Position numbers and translations under genes: made by a program. DNA of 64,000 bases from Zelopaecilomyces penicillatus (lineage: Eukaryota; Ascomycota; Sordariomycetes; Hypocreales; Pseudodiploosporaceae), in assembly GCA_005765155.1 (NCBI GenBank), contig VCCP01000002.1, forward strand, positions 2,852,001 through 2,916,000. Direction: 5' to 3'. How positions within the stretch are numbered: position 1 is the first letter of the stretch; each line of letters starts with the position of its first letter. The notes beneath the pieces are model-generated. The model did no database searches, was not told where the DNA came from, and saw nothing but the letters and a program-made list of their open reading frames with translations. Below are positions 12,331-26,200 of the stretch, one piece after another.

Positions 12331-13964
12331 TTATTTATAAATAAATAAAAAAATAAAATAAATTAATTAAATTATTAAAGGATATTTACATACTTATATT
12401 AATTATTATTAAAATAATTAAATAAAATATTTATTAATTATATAACTAGCTTAAAATATATTTATTTTTAAATTAATATAATTTATATTAAAAGTATCTT
12501 ATTTAATATATTAAAAAAGATTAAAATTAAAAAAAACTATATTAAATATTATATAAAAATGATAATTATATAAAGAACTTTATATATAATTTTAAATTAT
12601 TTATAATAAAATAAAATATTATATAGATTAATAAAGATTAAAGAAATTAATTTTTAAAAGAAAAATATAATAAATTATATTATATATTAAATAAAACTTC
12701 CTTAAATATTATTATAATATAATTAAATAATAAATTAGATTTTGAAAAATTTAAATTATTTAAGATTAAAAAAGCTATTTTAATATTAATTATAAACTTA
12801 TAATTATATTCTATTTTTTATACTTTTATATAAAATAAAGTATTTAATAATATAAAAGAATATATAATAATATAAATAAAAATAATTAAAAGAAAATAAA
12901 AAATAGAAATAATATTAGATATTAAATAAAAGAATAAATAAAATAAATATCTTATTAAATAAAAATGTTTAAGATTTAATAATAATATATAAAAATCTAT
13001 TAATTATTTAAATAATTATTTTTTAATATTATAATAATTCCTTTAAAAGTAATTAATTTAATTTAAAAACCTAAATTAATAAATTAATTATTTAAATTTA
13101 AAGAAAATTAATTTATTTTATTTAAAATATTTAAAGATTATAAATCTAATATTATATAATATTTATATATCTTTAAGATAGAAATTAAATTAATTCTATT
13201 TTTAATATTTAATTCTTTTAAATCTTAATAAATTAATTTAAAGTATTATTTTTTAATTTTCTTCTTAAATCAATAAATATAAAATAGATAGTTAAGAATT
13301 AAAGAAAGCTATCTTTTTTTTAAAGTTTAATTAATAATATTATTTTAAAAGTTTTATTATTAATAAAATTAATAAAAGTTTAATATTTTTATATAATAAG
13401 ATTATATATATAAAGATATTATTAAAATATTATTATAAAAGTAATCTTATTTTATATAAATTATATAATAATTATTAATTTCTATTATATAATAAGATTA
13501 TTTTTATTTAAAATAATTAAAATATATATCTTTAATTAATATAGAATATTTAATATTATTAATAAAAATAATATATTTAATAATCTTTTTAAAAGAATAC
13601 TATAGTTTTTTAATATAATTTAATATTATAAGAAATAATTTAATATAATATAAGTATTATAATTTATAAAGATTTTAATAATAGAAAAATAATATATATA
13701 ATAATATACTATATATACTATATATGAATTTAATTAAATAATCTAAGATAATTATATATAATTAAATATAAATATAAGATTTATAATAATTAAGAAAAGC
13801 TATAAAGCTATAATAAATAAGAATTAATTTAAAAGATTAATTAATTATCTTATTCTTAATCTAGAAAATAACTAGAAGATTTTTAATTAATTATTAGAAA
13901 TTATTTAAGACTTTTAAAAAGATAAGAGAAAATTCTGAATTTTATAATACTATCTATAACCTAG

Positions 13965-14360
13965 TTTAATAGGGGGAAAACAACACATATAACAACACCA
14001 ACACCACTTATAGAACTATAGGGTGATTTTAGGGTAATTATATAGCTAGTATAGTTCGCAAGGATTAAATAAGCAAGAAAAGCTATAAAGCAGTAATATA
14101 ATAAATTGAACTTAAAGGATCAATTGATTATCCTATAACTAATTAGATAAAAAAAACAGCCTTTTAATAGCTAGTCTTTTAAATATATTAGAAAATTCTT
14201 AGATAAAAGAGGGGAAAAAAACTTAAATTTAATAATATCTACCCATTTAAATAGCCTAGATATAACCTATCTACTTATATAGTTCAATCCCCCTAAGTAT
14301 AACTTATATAGCTATAGCTTAGTTAATTAATAAAGGGGTATATTTAATCTAGCTATTAAA
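13965..14360 (-). repeat. 3' LTR of gypsy A
   Basis: 396 bp, reverse complement of the well-preserved copy at 20862-21257. On the + strand it runs from TTTAATAGGGGGAAAACAAC to AGCTATTAAA. Since pol is on the - strand, this left copy is the 3' LTR. Confidence 0.8.
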
Positions 14361-17300
14361 ACCCTCTTAGTAAATATTAAAGATAACCCTATTATCAAGT
14401 TAAGCAATATTTATAACTAATTAAATAATAGTATTTAAATATAATCTTTAGATATCTATATATATATACTTTATTTTTTTTATCTTATCTATTCTTAATT
14501 AAGTATTCCCTTAATATTTAATCCCTTTAACTCCCTTAATATCCCTAGAATATTTAATTCCTCTATTTAACCTATAGATAAAGATATTATTAATTATACT
14601 TATATAGTATAATATTTAGATCTATTAAATTAAATAGCTTAAATTACTAGCCTATTAAAAAAAGCTTTTATTATCTCCCTAATATATTAAAGGGTTCTTT
14701 CTATAATTATTCTATTAGAATAAAGACTAATATAACTATTAGAGTATTTAATATATAATATAGGCCTTTTAATAAGGAATATATTATTTATCTTCTTAAT
14801 AAATTTAATAGTTATAATATACCCTATTACTTTTAAGTATTATAAAGGCAAACCAATATCTACTTAAGCAGTAATCTCTCCCTTATATCTTATAGATTAA
14901 ATTAATAATATATAGTATAGAGAGGGCTAAGGGTTTAATTCCTTTTATTAGCTTCTCTATTTCTTTTTTAGATTTCTCTTTTCTTTATTAGGAGGATTAA
15001 TCTATTTATAAGAAAGATATTTATTATTTAATTAAGATACTCTATCTAGATTCCTATTAATAAACTATCTTAGAATTATAATAATATCTTTAAAAGTATT
15101 AATATCCTTATCTAAGTTAATTATAAGGGTATTTAAAGAAATTAATTTAGCTATCTATTTCTTAAAGATAATCTATTTCTAGAAATTTAAATATAATATA
15201 AGCTATATTAATATTAATTCTAACTCTTTATTTAATAAATCTTAATTAGATAATCCTTAAGCATCCTTAATACTATTATATATAAATAAATTAAGCTTAA
15301 ATAAAAGCCTAGAAACTAAATAAATAATAAATAATCTATTCCTATTAGCTTTTAAAGAATACTATTAAGGTACTATTATTTAATTATTATTAAATTAAGT
15401 TATAATTAATTTAGCTTCCTTAATAATAATTATATTAATAATCTTAATTATTTTAGGCCTAATTATCTTATTATACTTAAACTTATTATTTAATTATTAA
15501 TTAATAATAGCTTTAAAGAGTATAGATTTCTATACTCTAATAGAATAAATAAATAGCTCTATAATAATCTATATAAATAGTATAAATAGGCTATCTCTTA
15601 TAGATATATAAAAGACTCTAGAGTTATTATATAATATAGATAAGATATATCTATTAATTAAGAATAATATAATACCTTTTAAATAAATAAAATAAAGTAC
15701 TTTATCTATACTTTAATTATAGATTATTTAATTATTAAGATCCTATAAGATAATATAATAAAAGCTTTATAGGCATTTAATTATATCTAATTTATTAATA
15801 ATAAGATATAGTATAGCACTCCTTATTTTAAATATATAATTAAATATAGGCTGGTTTAAACTATTAAATAGGTATTAATCTCTTAGTAATAAATAAAAGG
15901 GATTATTAGAGAGTAGATAAAATATATTATTATAAAACTATTTAATCTTATTTAAATCTTCTTTAATCTAATCAAGATAAAAATAAAATCTAATTAATCC
16001 TTTAATAATAATATAAACCTAAAAGAAAGATAAATAGCTATATTTCTAATCTTATACTTACTTTATATATAGAATAATAATAAATATAAAGTTATAGAAG
16101 AGATTAAGCTTATAAAGCATTTATCTTTATAGATATATAAACTCTTTAATATAATATATTTATCTATCTATTTATAAATTAAAGATATAAAGCTAGCCTT
16201 TAAATTAATCCTAAATAAAGAAATATTAATATATATTCTTATAATTAATAAACCTAATAAAGAATTATTTATTAAATATATTCTTATAAAAGATAGCTAG
16301 CCTATTAAGATAATTATAGATATTAAGTATTAAATAATTATAGGATCTAAACTTATATAAAATATTAGAGAGATCTATATATATATAGAAGTATTCCTTT
16401 AATTTAAAAATATATATTACTTTAAGGGCTATAAATATATTATTAGAGATACTATAGAGTATAATTTAAAGTAAAGGGTATAATATAAAATTAATAGCTT
16501 AATCTTTATTCTTTAATATATATAATAATTAATATAGCTTAATTAAATAATTGCTTTAATTCTATCCTTATAGGCCTTAAGGAAATAGTTATATAATAAA
16601 AATAAGGCTATATACTATTAAATCTAGAATATCTATATTAAAATTCTAAGAGAGGATTAATAATAGATTAGGCTAGTCTTATTAAAGGACTATAAAGCAG
16701 GGTTACTTAAAAAACCCTAGGTTTATTATAAGTATAGTATATTTATTAATATATTTATAAAATAAATCTATATCTCCTTTAAGCTATACTACTCTTATAA
16801 TAATAATAAGGCTTATATTTTTAATACTTACTTAAAGAAAAGGTATAAATAATCTAGAAGTTCTTTATTATTTTAATATTATATATTAATAAGGAGTTAA
16901 ATAAAGATATAATTAAATAATAATAGAGATTAAAGGAATAAAATAAGATAATATAGGTACTAAAGGAGATAATAGAGATAAAAGAGGATAATATATATAA
17001 GGTATCTCTTTATAAAAGAGAGCTTTATAAATATATAAAGGTTTAAATTAATAATTCTTTATAATTATATATAATTATTTAATTAAAGATATCTTTTATT
17101 ATAAATAACTCTTTCTTTAAAGTATAGTTTTTTATTATATTTAATAATAATTTATAGCTAGTAAATAATATATATTTTTATTTATATACTTTTTAAAGAG
17201 GCTATCTTATAGCTCCTATAACTTTTTCTTCTTTACCTTATAATTTAATCCTTTTAATTTTAGAATTATTAATCTATCTTTTATTCTCTTTAGGTTTTTA

Positions 17301-19260
17301 ATATAAATATTATTTAATTATAAAAACTAATTAAAATAATATTTATTCTTAGCTCTTTAATATTAATTCTATTATAAATATAATTATTTTATATAATATA
17401 ATTATTTATAAAGTTATTTTATTATAGAATAATTATATTAAGTTCTTTAATAGTATTAAATTATTTTTTATAATAGAAATGATAATAAGTTATAAGGCCT
17501 TTTTGATTTAGTATTATTTAATCTTTATAAATTAATACTAATTCTCTTTTCTATTTTTAGATTTAGATAATATTTAAAGTATAGATTCTAAAGGGAGTAA
17601 ATATAAACTAGATAAATTACTCTTTCTATTATAAGATATCCTTTATTATTAAGTTTATAAAAGATATACCTAATACTCTTATATAACTAGCTAAGGGCTA
17701 AAGTCTTAAATAATACTTCTAGGAAGGCAATCTCTATAATACTTAAGAATATTCTATATTAAAATCTATTATAAAAACCTAAATATCTTACTCTATATTT
17801 ATATCAGCTAAAATAAGATATATTTATAGATATTTCTTTAATACTTTAATAAAATAGAAAAAGAGAATCTATTCTTTATTTATTAATTATTATAGAGTTA
17901 TTAATCTAATCTTATATTCCTATTATATATAATCCTTCTTAATTATTATTATAGCTATTAAAGAGTATATTATATAGCTATATTATCTATATATTTTAAT
18001 CCTAGATAAGTATAATAGATATTATTTAAATTATAAATAGGATAAATATATAGATTATAGATAGAGAGGATTTTATAGCTATTAATCTAAGCTAAAGAAT
18101 AAAGAGAAGTAAATAACTTTCTTAAGGAAGAACTAGATTAAAGAATTAAAGGGATTAATTATTCTAGATTTCTTAAATATATTTACTACTCCTTATTTAT
18201 AGAAATATTAGCTATTAACTTTAAAGATTAGATATATAATAAAATAAGATATAAATAAGATAATAAAGGAAAACCCTAATAGGATTTAATAGATATAGAT
18301 AGAATTAAATAATTCCTTAATTATTAGGATATAGATTTGATTTAAAAGGGATAAAATAAATTAATTTTAAGATAATAGTATTAGTTATATAATCTAGATA
18401 ATTTAATATTAATAAATAAATTAGCTTTTAAAGATATTAATTAATCTTTATAAAATAAAGTAAATTAATAAAAAAATATAATTAATTTAGTATAATATTA
18501 TAAAATATATATATAATAAAATAAGAAAGGGATTTATATAAATAGGAAAGTTAATAAAAGATAGTATTATAATACTAAAATAATTTATAAGAACTCTTAT
18601 TTTTAATAGGAATTCAATAAGTTTTTTAAAGTAAAAGAAAAGGTTTTAGATATATAAGTATAAGCTTTATTTAGTCCTAATTAGTATAAGTATAAGGTAG
18701 ATCTAAGAGTAGGTCTATATTTAAGGATATAATAAAATCAAATCAATATAGATTAAGAAAAGATTATAAAGAAATAAGATTAATAAAGATTATTTAATTA
18801 TTAATATATAAATAATTTAATTATTATAATTAAGGTTTAAAAGTATTAATTATCTATTATAATTGATTTAATATAATTGATTTATATATTAATAATAGAA
18901 TATTATATATAAAGAATGAAATTTACTATATCTTTTAAGAAATATTATTAAGATCCTTCTTACTAAGGATTTTTAAATAGAATTCAAGCTAGGAAATCCT
19001 TGATTTAAGTATATAAGAAGTTATATATATATTTAAAGTAAATATAGTTAATATATACTCTTCTAGTATTAAGTTAGGCTAGGGATTATAATTTTAAATT
19101 AAGGTTTAATAGCTAATGATAAATCTAGGAAGTCTTCTTTAAGATTAATATTAGAGTTAGAGTCTTAGGATATTATTTAATTAATAGATAAGTCAAAGTA
19201 TATAAAGAGATTTAATAATCCTAGTCTTTTCTTTTTCTTATATAGTTCTTATTTATCTTT
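14361..19260. other. 4.9-kb region of gypsy A downstream of pol, content unknown
   Basis: Lies between the integrase end and the 3' LTR of A. It is AT-rich but keeps more G and C than the outer deserts. Reading frames on both strands are full of TAA/TAG and I could not recognise a protein. It may be a long 3' untranslated part, an additional ORF like the antisense one in B2, or a further nested element. Confidence 0.5.
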
Positions 19261-19269
19261 AGGTTTAAA

Positions 19270-20861
19270 GAGCTATATATTAATATTAGATATCTATTAG
19301 CTATACTTATCTTTAATAAACTTCTTTAAATAGTTTTTAGAATAGGTTTAATCTAGGAGAATCCTATCTATTATATAAAGTATATATACTTTAATAATAT
19401 CTGCTTATAAAGCAATCTAATATAGGCTATATTAATATATTACTATCTTTACTATATAGGATTTATCCTGCTTTTTAGGTATATTATATATAAATATTAG
19501 ATTGTTTGATACTAGTTGATTATATTTTAATTAAAGTATATATTTATTAGTAGTATCTATTCTTATTATTAGCTTCTTTTTAAAGTTAATTATCTTTTCT
19601 CTAGCTTTTATTATATCTTTTAATCTTCTTTCTAGTATTTAAATATAAGACTTAAATAAATCCTTAGTATTAATAATAATATCTTAATTAATAAATCTCT
19701 ATATTAGGAATTTAACTTTAAATAATAAGATAGGGTTATATTTATATATAAGATAAAAGATAGAGAAGCTATAAGATGATTTAATTATAATTCTATTTAT
19801 AAGAATAGCTGCTTTAAGGTATCTTATCTATTTAAAATCCCCTTTTAATATCTTTATTATTATAAATATAAGGCTTTAATAATTAACTTTAATTATAGAA
19901 TTAACTATAGGATTATATCTAGATATTTGAATATATTTTATACCTTAATTAAATAATATCTAAGGGAGAAGCCCTTTTATTTTAGATCTATTATTAATAA
20001 TTATATAAAGTATAAGTTTATATTATTATATTAAGATTATAATAAATCTAGTTATAGCCCTTAAATTGATTTATTATATTAATTAAACTTCTACTTATTT
20101 AATTAAGTTATAATAAGCTTCTATAAGGAAGTTTATACTATAATTAGATAATATATATTATAAATCAAAGTATACTTTTAATATTAGCTACCTAGATAAT
20201 ATTAGAATCACTGGTTTTCTACTCTATTATAGTATAAACTTTTAATACTTAGGGTAATAGGCTATAACTAAGAAAATATTATTCTATATCTTTCCTTAAT
20301 AGTATCTATTAAAGAGAGTTTTAAAGATAATTACTTTATCTTTATACCCTTAAGCTATATAATAGCTTATTATTAATTTCTTATAAATAGGTAAATTATT
20401 AATAACTAATATAGGATGGTTTCTTTTATAAATTAATCTTAATTAAAGTTTCCTATCCTTAATAAAGAATCTCTAAACTTTTTAATATAGTATTCTAAAT
20501 TATACTCTATTAAGATTAGATAGTCTCTTTAGTAAATATAGGAATCTAATAATCTACTAGGACTCTATAGAATATCTAGATTCTAATATATTTAATTATA
20601 TTAATCTAAGATATATATCAATTATATCCTTTAAATCCCTATTAACTTTAATATTTATTTAATTAAATAGCTCTAATCCTTTCTAAGAAAGTCTATTTAT
20701 TATACTATTATTTTTCCTAGAAATATATTTAATAATAAAATCAAATAATATAATATAGCTAATCCAATAGATAATAAGATTATCTAATATATTATAAACA
20801 ATATTATTAAGCTAGTATATAAGGATATATATATCTATCTTTAAAGTAAATTATATACTAT
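19270..20861 (-). pseudogene. Gypsy A pol remnant: RNase H tail and integrase
   Basis: The - strand, read through stops, gives the tether after RNase H (..ILLSIGLAILYYLILLLNIF, compare NRWI..ILLFDFTLVHVPGK) next to 20860. An integrase core around 20.1 kb contains FLIEAYYNLIKWVEVWLI (compare the fungal gypsy YLIVARDDLSGWVEGRAL block) and IINNRSKIKGLLPL (compare VDGGPENKG). Near 19.3-19.5 kb a C-terminal module reads NNLIFIYNIPKKQDKSY..Y..LY..ILYIIDRILLD, matching GDLVL.Y..R..DKS.. of GPY/F-type integrases. Asp positions are changed to Asn or Tyr. Non-functional. Confidence 0.75.
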
Positions 20862-21257
20862 TTTGATGGCTGGGTTGAACACACCCCCTTGCTAGTTGAC
20901 TAAGCTATAGCTGTATAAGCTGCACTTAGGGGGATTGAACTGTATAAGTAGATAGGCTATACCCGGGCCATTTGAATGGGCAGATATCATCGAATTCAAG
21001 TTTTTTTTCCCCCTTCTACCCAAGAATTTTCCAGTGTATTTAAAAGACTAGCTATTAAAAAGCTATCTTCTTTATCTGATTAGTTATGGGATGATCAATT
21101 GATCCCTCAAGTTCAATTCATCATATCACCGCTTCGTGGCTTTTCTTGCCCATTCAATCCTTACGGACTACACTGGCTATGCAACTACCCTAAAATCACC
21201 CTGCAGTTCTATGGGTGGTGTTGGTGTTGTTGTGTGTGTTGTTTTCCCCTTATCAAA
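20862..21257 (+). repeat. Solo LTR of family A inside gypsy A
   Basis: 396 bp, TTTGATGGCTGGGTTGAACA at the left and CCCCTTATCAAA at the right, opposite in orientation to the host A LTRs as read on the + strand. It is flanked on both sides by CTAT (20858-20861 and 21258-21261), a 4-bp target duplication, and has no internal region. It is the least mutated A LTR in the window, with long normal-GC runs, so it arrived after its host had been mutated. It splits A's RT end from its RNase H tail. Confidence 0.85.
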
Positions 21258-22225
21258 CTATAGATATATCCTTTAAGCCTTTAAAATATAAAAAGAATAG
21301 CCTTATACTCTCACTTTATTATATTATAGTTATATTCAGCCTTATTCTAATAACCACTTTTAAATCTAATTAGATATTATTACCTATCTAGGACTTATAT
21401 TAAAACTATTTCCTATCCTTTAAGACTAATATCTATTATAAGTATAATTTCTTTACCCTCTTTAGAAAGATTAAATAATATTAAAATAAAAATAATTATT
21501 ATTATATCCTTAAGCTTGATTATTACCTTTAATTATAATCCTTTTTACTTCTAAGGGGCTTTTTTTTATAATAGAATAATAAAAGAGAAAGTAATAATAA
21601 TAAAATTATATATTTAAATTCAATAATAATTAATAAATCTAAGAAAGGCCTTAATATCTATTATATTATAATAGGTAAGCTATTCTAGAATCTTAATAAT
21701 CTTCTCTTTAATTAATTTCCTTCTAGATATCCTATAAAGGAATCTAATAATAATAATTATATTTTAATAATATCTTAATTTCCCTTCTAATATTATATAT
21801 CTAAAGAGCTTAATATTAAAAAGGATTTTATTAAGGTTTTATAAATACTTAAATATATATTTCTATACCCTAGAAAGAATCTCTTTATTATTATAAATAA
21901 ATTATAGCCTATATATAATAATATTATTAAGAAAGAGTTTATAGATATCTAGAATAAGATTAAATAATATCTAAGTTATAATTCTTATAAACTAGGCTAT
22001 AGAATTTATAATACCCTAAAGGAATATATATATCCTTAAAAGACTAATAGTAAAAGAAAATATAATAAGATCCTTATTCTTTTTATTTAATAGGACTTAA
22101 TTATAGCTAGAAAAAAAATCTAATAATAAGAGTATAATATATATAAAGAAATCTTTATTAAAAGAATTAATACTAAAAGGGATAAATATATCTCTAAGAG
22201 TAATAGTATTATATTTTATAATAAT
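21258..22225 (-). pseudogene. Gypsy A reverse transcriptase remnant (3' part)
   Basis: The - strand gives, starting beside the copia insertion, NIITILRDIFIPFSINSF.. and SLLDFFSSYN.VLL (compare NRVTIRDA..P..D.FSE and SLLDLFSGYDQI), further on LNKILFNIKLF, then KIIKILEWLT-like, IDIKAFLRFINYYWIWI (compare ARAFIGVCVYYRIWI) and KKAP.K.KG. This is the fungal gypsy RT order up to the connection domain. The upstream piece continues at 28443 beyond the copia element. Confidence 0.8.
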
Positions 22226-22643
22226 TATTAAAATAAAATGGGTTTTTTCTATATATAGCAGCCTAATCTGCTATAATCTAGCAGCTTAATCTATTATAGC
22301 CTAGCAGCTAGACCTATACAGCTTAATAAGCTAAGCTTATAAAGCCCTTATAGCTTAACCTATAAAGGGATAGACTAGTGCTTACTTTCTGTTTTAGTAT
22401 TTAGAATATCTAATAATTCTAAATAGTTATTTGGAATATCTTAAAATAATTCCAAATTATCTTAGAATTAGATAGATATAAAAGATAGAAGGATTTCTAG
22501 TTATATCCTTTTTCTTTTCTATATCAGTAATTTAATCATTTCTTTCTTCTTTTCTATAGACTTTACTTTAAATAACTATTCACTATCTTTCTTCTATTAC
22601 TATTACTACTAGCTTTAATTATAACTTTATATTATAAATTATA
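22226..22643 (+). repeat. 5' LTR of copia element
   Basis: 418 bp, aligned base for base with the 3' LTR; differences are nearly all transitions. Its TG start has become TA and its CA end TA. It is more mutated than the 3' LTR, with changes on both strands. Confidence 0.92.
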
Positions 22644-23244
22644 ATAGATTATAAGCCTAGAAGAATAGTTATTCTAGACTATAAAAAGAAGACTTTTTTT
22701 TCTGCTGTATTTAATCTCTTTATATATCAGATTTTTTGCCCCTTCTCTGACCAGTCAGACCCATATTTCCCATCAATTAGAAGTTATAAAAAACACTATA
22801 TATATAAGAGTTAAATATCAGACCTATAGCTTATAGCATAACCCACCTTTGGATTTATAGATTACTAATTTAGACTTATAGAATTATAAGTCATAGCTTT
22901 ACTGACTATACCAAATATAATTAATTACTCAAATTGCTAGTCAACTTTGTAAAAAGCCTATATAAGACTATAGAAGTTGGCTAACTAAGCAAAGACACTA
23001 TACCAGCTATACTATAACCTGACTATAGCTAGCATATAATAAGTAACCCTTATACCTATCACCCCCCCCCCTAGCTAATTAGTTATTTTTAGGGCTCTTA
23101 CTAAGACCTGGCCACTTATAGCATTGCTATAACCGGCACTTTCAGCTATTTATAACACTGTTATACAGCTATAAGCTTATTTTTAGAAGCTTATTTTTCC
23201 TCTATATCGCTATAACTACTAGTTATAATAGTCTGATCCTGAAA
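22644..23244 (+). other. Leader between copia 5' LTR and gag
   Basis: About 600 bp with no open frame. It should include the primer-binding site just after the LTR (ATAGATTATAAGCCTAG), but I could not match it to a particular tRNA after mutation. A run of ten C lies near 23061-23072. Confidence 0.5.
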
Positions 23245-26200
23245 ATATTAGGTCAGGACCTTTTAATAGAAGAGAATTTATTAGAATTACAGGCTCTTCG
23301 ATCTCAGATACAGGAGCTCATACAGTAATTATAATAGCTACAGAGCCAATTTATAGCGGCTATAGCTGCTAAGACTACTAAAGAACCTTCACAACCTCAA
23401 CCTGAGCCACAGCTAGCACAGCCCTCCAATATACTAGGGGAACTAGCTCTAAAAGAGCTATCTAAGAAAATACAGGCCTTTCCAGAAGCCTATAGGTTAA
23501 GGGGCCCTAACAACTATAACCAATAGCTTCAGGCCCTATCAATCCAACTATAAGCACTTGGATTACCCACTTTTCTTTTAAACCCCACTATAAGCCTCAG
23601 CCTTAGCGACCATTATCAGGCTATTTTGCTTCTATTACTTCACAACAGCTGCTCACAACACCCACAAGCCTCTATAAGTTAAGCTATAACGCCTCTAGAA
23701 GCTTATCAAATACTAAACAAGCAATACTGCCGCAGTACTACCCTACAGCATGGAACCCTCTATAGCGCCTTTCATAAGCTTAGCTTTAGCAGCTATAAAG
23801 GCTCTATAGAGGCATTTAACAGCGAATTTAACACTTAACTCACTAAGCTACAGTTAGCTTCAGTTACTATACAGCCCACAGATCAGATAAATCAATATCT
23901 AAAGGCTATAAAAAACGCTTTTCCATAGTAGGCCGAATACCAAAGGAATAATATCAAGATCCACACAACGCTTAATACCTCACTAGATACCCTGAATTTA
24001 CAGTTCCTTATAGCGGACTTGCTAAAAGAGCTATAAGATAAAAGCTCTTCAGTTATAAAAGCTAGCTCTTATAAAGCTAGAGAAGCTGAGGAACCTTCTA
24101 AAAAGACCTATAAGGACTTTAAAAAGAAGGAAAAACCATTTAAATCCACTAAAAAACAGCCTTATAAGCCCTTTCAGAAGGATAAAAAGACAAAGAAGCC
24201 TACTACTAATAGCAAGGAACTTAATAAAGCTTCCTTTATAATAGGCACTTATAACCTATCTATAGGTGACTGGAATACTGCAGCTAGTACCTAAAGCTCT
24301 GATTCTAAATCTGATATAGAAGGTTTAGAAGCTATAGAGCCTAAAGAAACAGCTTACAGCACCTATCATAATGCTAACCTAAAGAATGCCCTGCTATACA
24401 ATACTGGCTCAATATACCATATCATTAATAACAGAACCCTCTTTACTAGTTATAGTACCTATAATAAGAAACCAAGGCCTATAGCAACTAGTGACGGTCC
24501 AATCTATCCAAAAGGATCTGGAACAGCTGTATTTATAGTGCTTATAGGGCTTAAACCTAGGACTTATAGCACTCTAGAGCTAAAAAATACACTATATATC
24601 CCTGATATAGATATAAATATAGTAAGTAAGATAAAGCATTATACTTCTGGTAGTACACTTCTATGAGAGAAGCTATTTATAGTGGATTGAACCTACTATA
24701 GACTACTAAACTTCATTAAACACAGCTTCTTCCTTTAGCAAAAAGGGAAGCCTATACCTGAATTTACAGGGCCTTCCAACCACTATTATAGCTATCTAAT
24801 AGTGATTAAAATCACCTCTAAACCCCCCTTTGGTGTATATAAGGACCTTATTAAGCCCTCTAAACCAGCTAAACAGCTACTAGAACTAATAAAAAGCCCT
24901 AAAATTTCAGGCCTATATATACCAGAAAGCCCTGATCCAGACTCAGGCCTGCTATAAGACCCACTAGAAGATACTATATCCCTTCTAGAACCCTCTAAAA
25001 ACACTATTACAGAGGGAGATACAGGTCTTTCAGCTAAAACTAGCTACCAAAAGCTACTATAGCTAGCAGGGATTTAGCACATCCATCTCAGCTATATTAG
25101 CCTACAGCTACTAAAAAAGACCGCTAAAATTTCAGCAGGCTTACCTGATTTTACTATTATAAAAGAAGCAGATTTCTTCTGTTTAGCTTATATACAGGCT
25201 AAATCAATATACAGACCCTCTAAAAACCCAATTCCAAACCCACTAGAAGTACTAGAGGTTATAGAAGGAGATACCTTTTAGATAAAACCGACCCCTTATA
25301 ATAAGCTCCCTATAGGGCTTATTCTAATAGAAAGAAAATCCTATTATTAAAAGATTCTCTTACTACCTAATAAGGAAGGTTATACTGTCTTCTCTACTAT
25401 AAAAGGGTTATTTAGAGGGCTAAAAGCCTATTACAAAAAATACCCTTTATAGCTGCATTTTAATAGTAGAAAAGAGATCTCAGCACTATTAAAAGACTAG
25501 CTAGTAGGCAAAGGTATTGGTTTTAGCATATCTAGCCCTTATATTCATAAGCAAAATAGCCTACTAGAACACTCTATAAGGGTTATTCTAGATCGACTAT
25601 AGGCCACTATAATCTAAGCCCAACTACCACTTTTTCTTTGGACCGCTATTTTACCTACTATAGTTAACCTTATCAACTATACAGCGGTTACAAACAGGGA
25701 CCTCAGCCTACTATAGCTCTTCTTACAAGAGCTAAAACCAGCTCTAGCAGCTAACAAGCCAAATCTGGCAGCCTACAGAGCTATTAGAGCCTACTATGAG
25801 GTTGTTATCCCTGCTGAGAAGCGCTAATAAGGTGCTAAACTAAGCCCTAGAACAGAGCCAGCTAGGCTGCTGGCCATACTAGGCAAAAACATCTATTCGA
25901 TCTATATACCTTCCTGCCAGCAGGTAACTAAGACCTCTTTTCTTCATATTATAGAAGGAATAGGCCCTATAAGTCAGGGCCTTAAGGGCAATTTTCACAG
26001 TCTTCAGAGCTCTTCTAGCTTAGAGAGAGAATTAGAAGAGCTTTACACCCCACTAAAATCAACAGATCAACCTACCCTAAAGGATCTGACCGATTTACAA
26101 GCCCTTAATCAAGCCAGAAGACCTATCCAGCTGCCAGAGCCTGTACTACAGACGCCACAACAGCTGCCACAACCGCTACAACAGCTGCCACAGCCTGTAT

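Noticed and set aside
13965..21257. Inverted 396-bp ends suggesting a 7.3-kb DNA transposon with long terminal inverted repeats
   Set aside because: Target duplications pair 13965-14360 with 33021-33416 (CTAG) and show 20862-21257 to be a separate solo LTR (CTAT). Gypsy pol in between confirms a retrotransposon.
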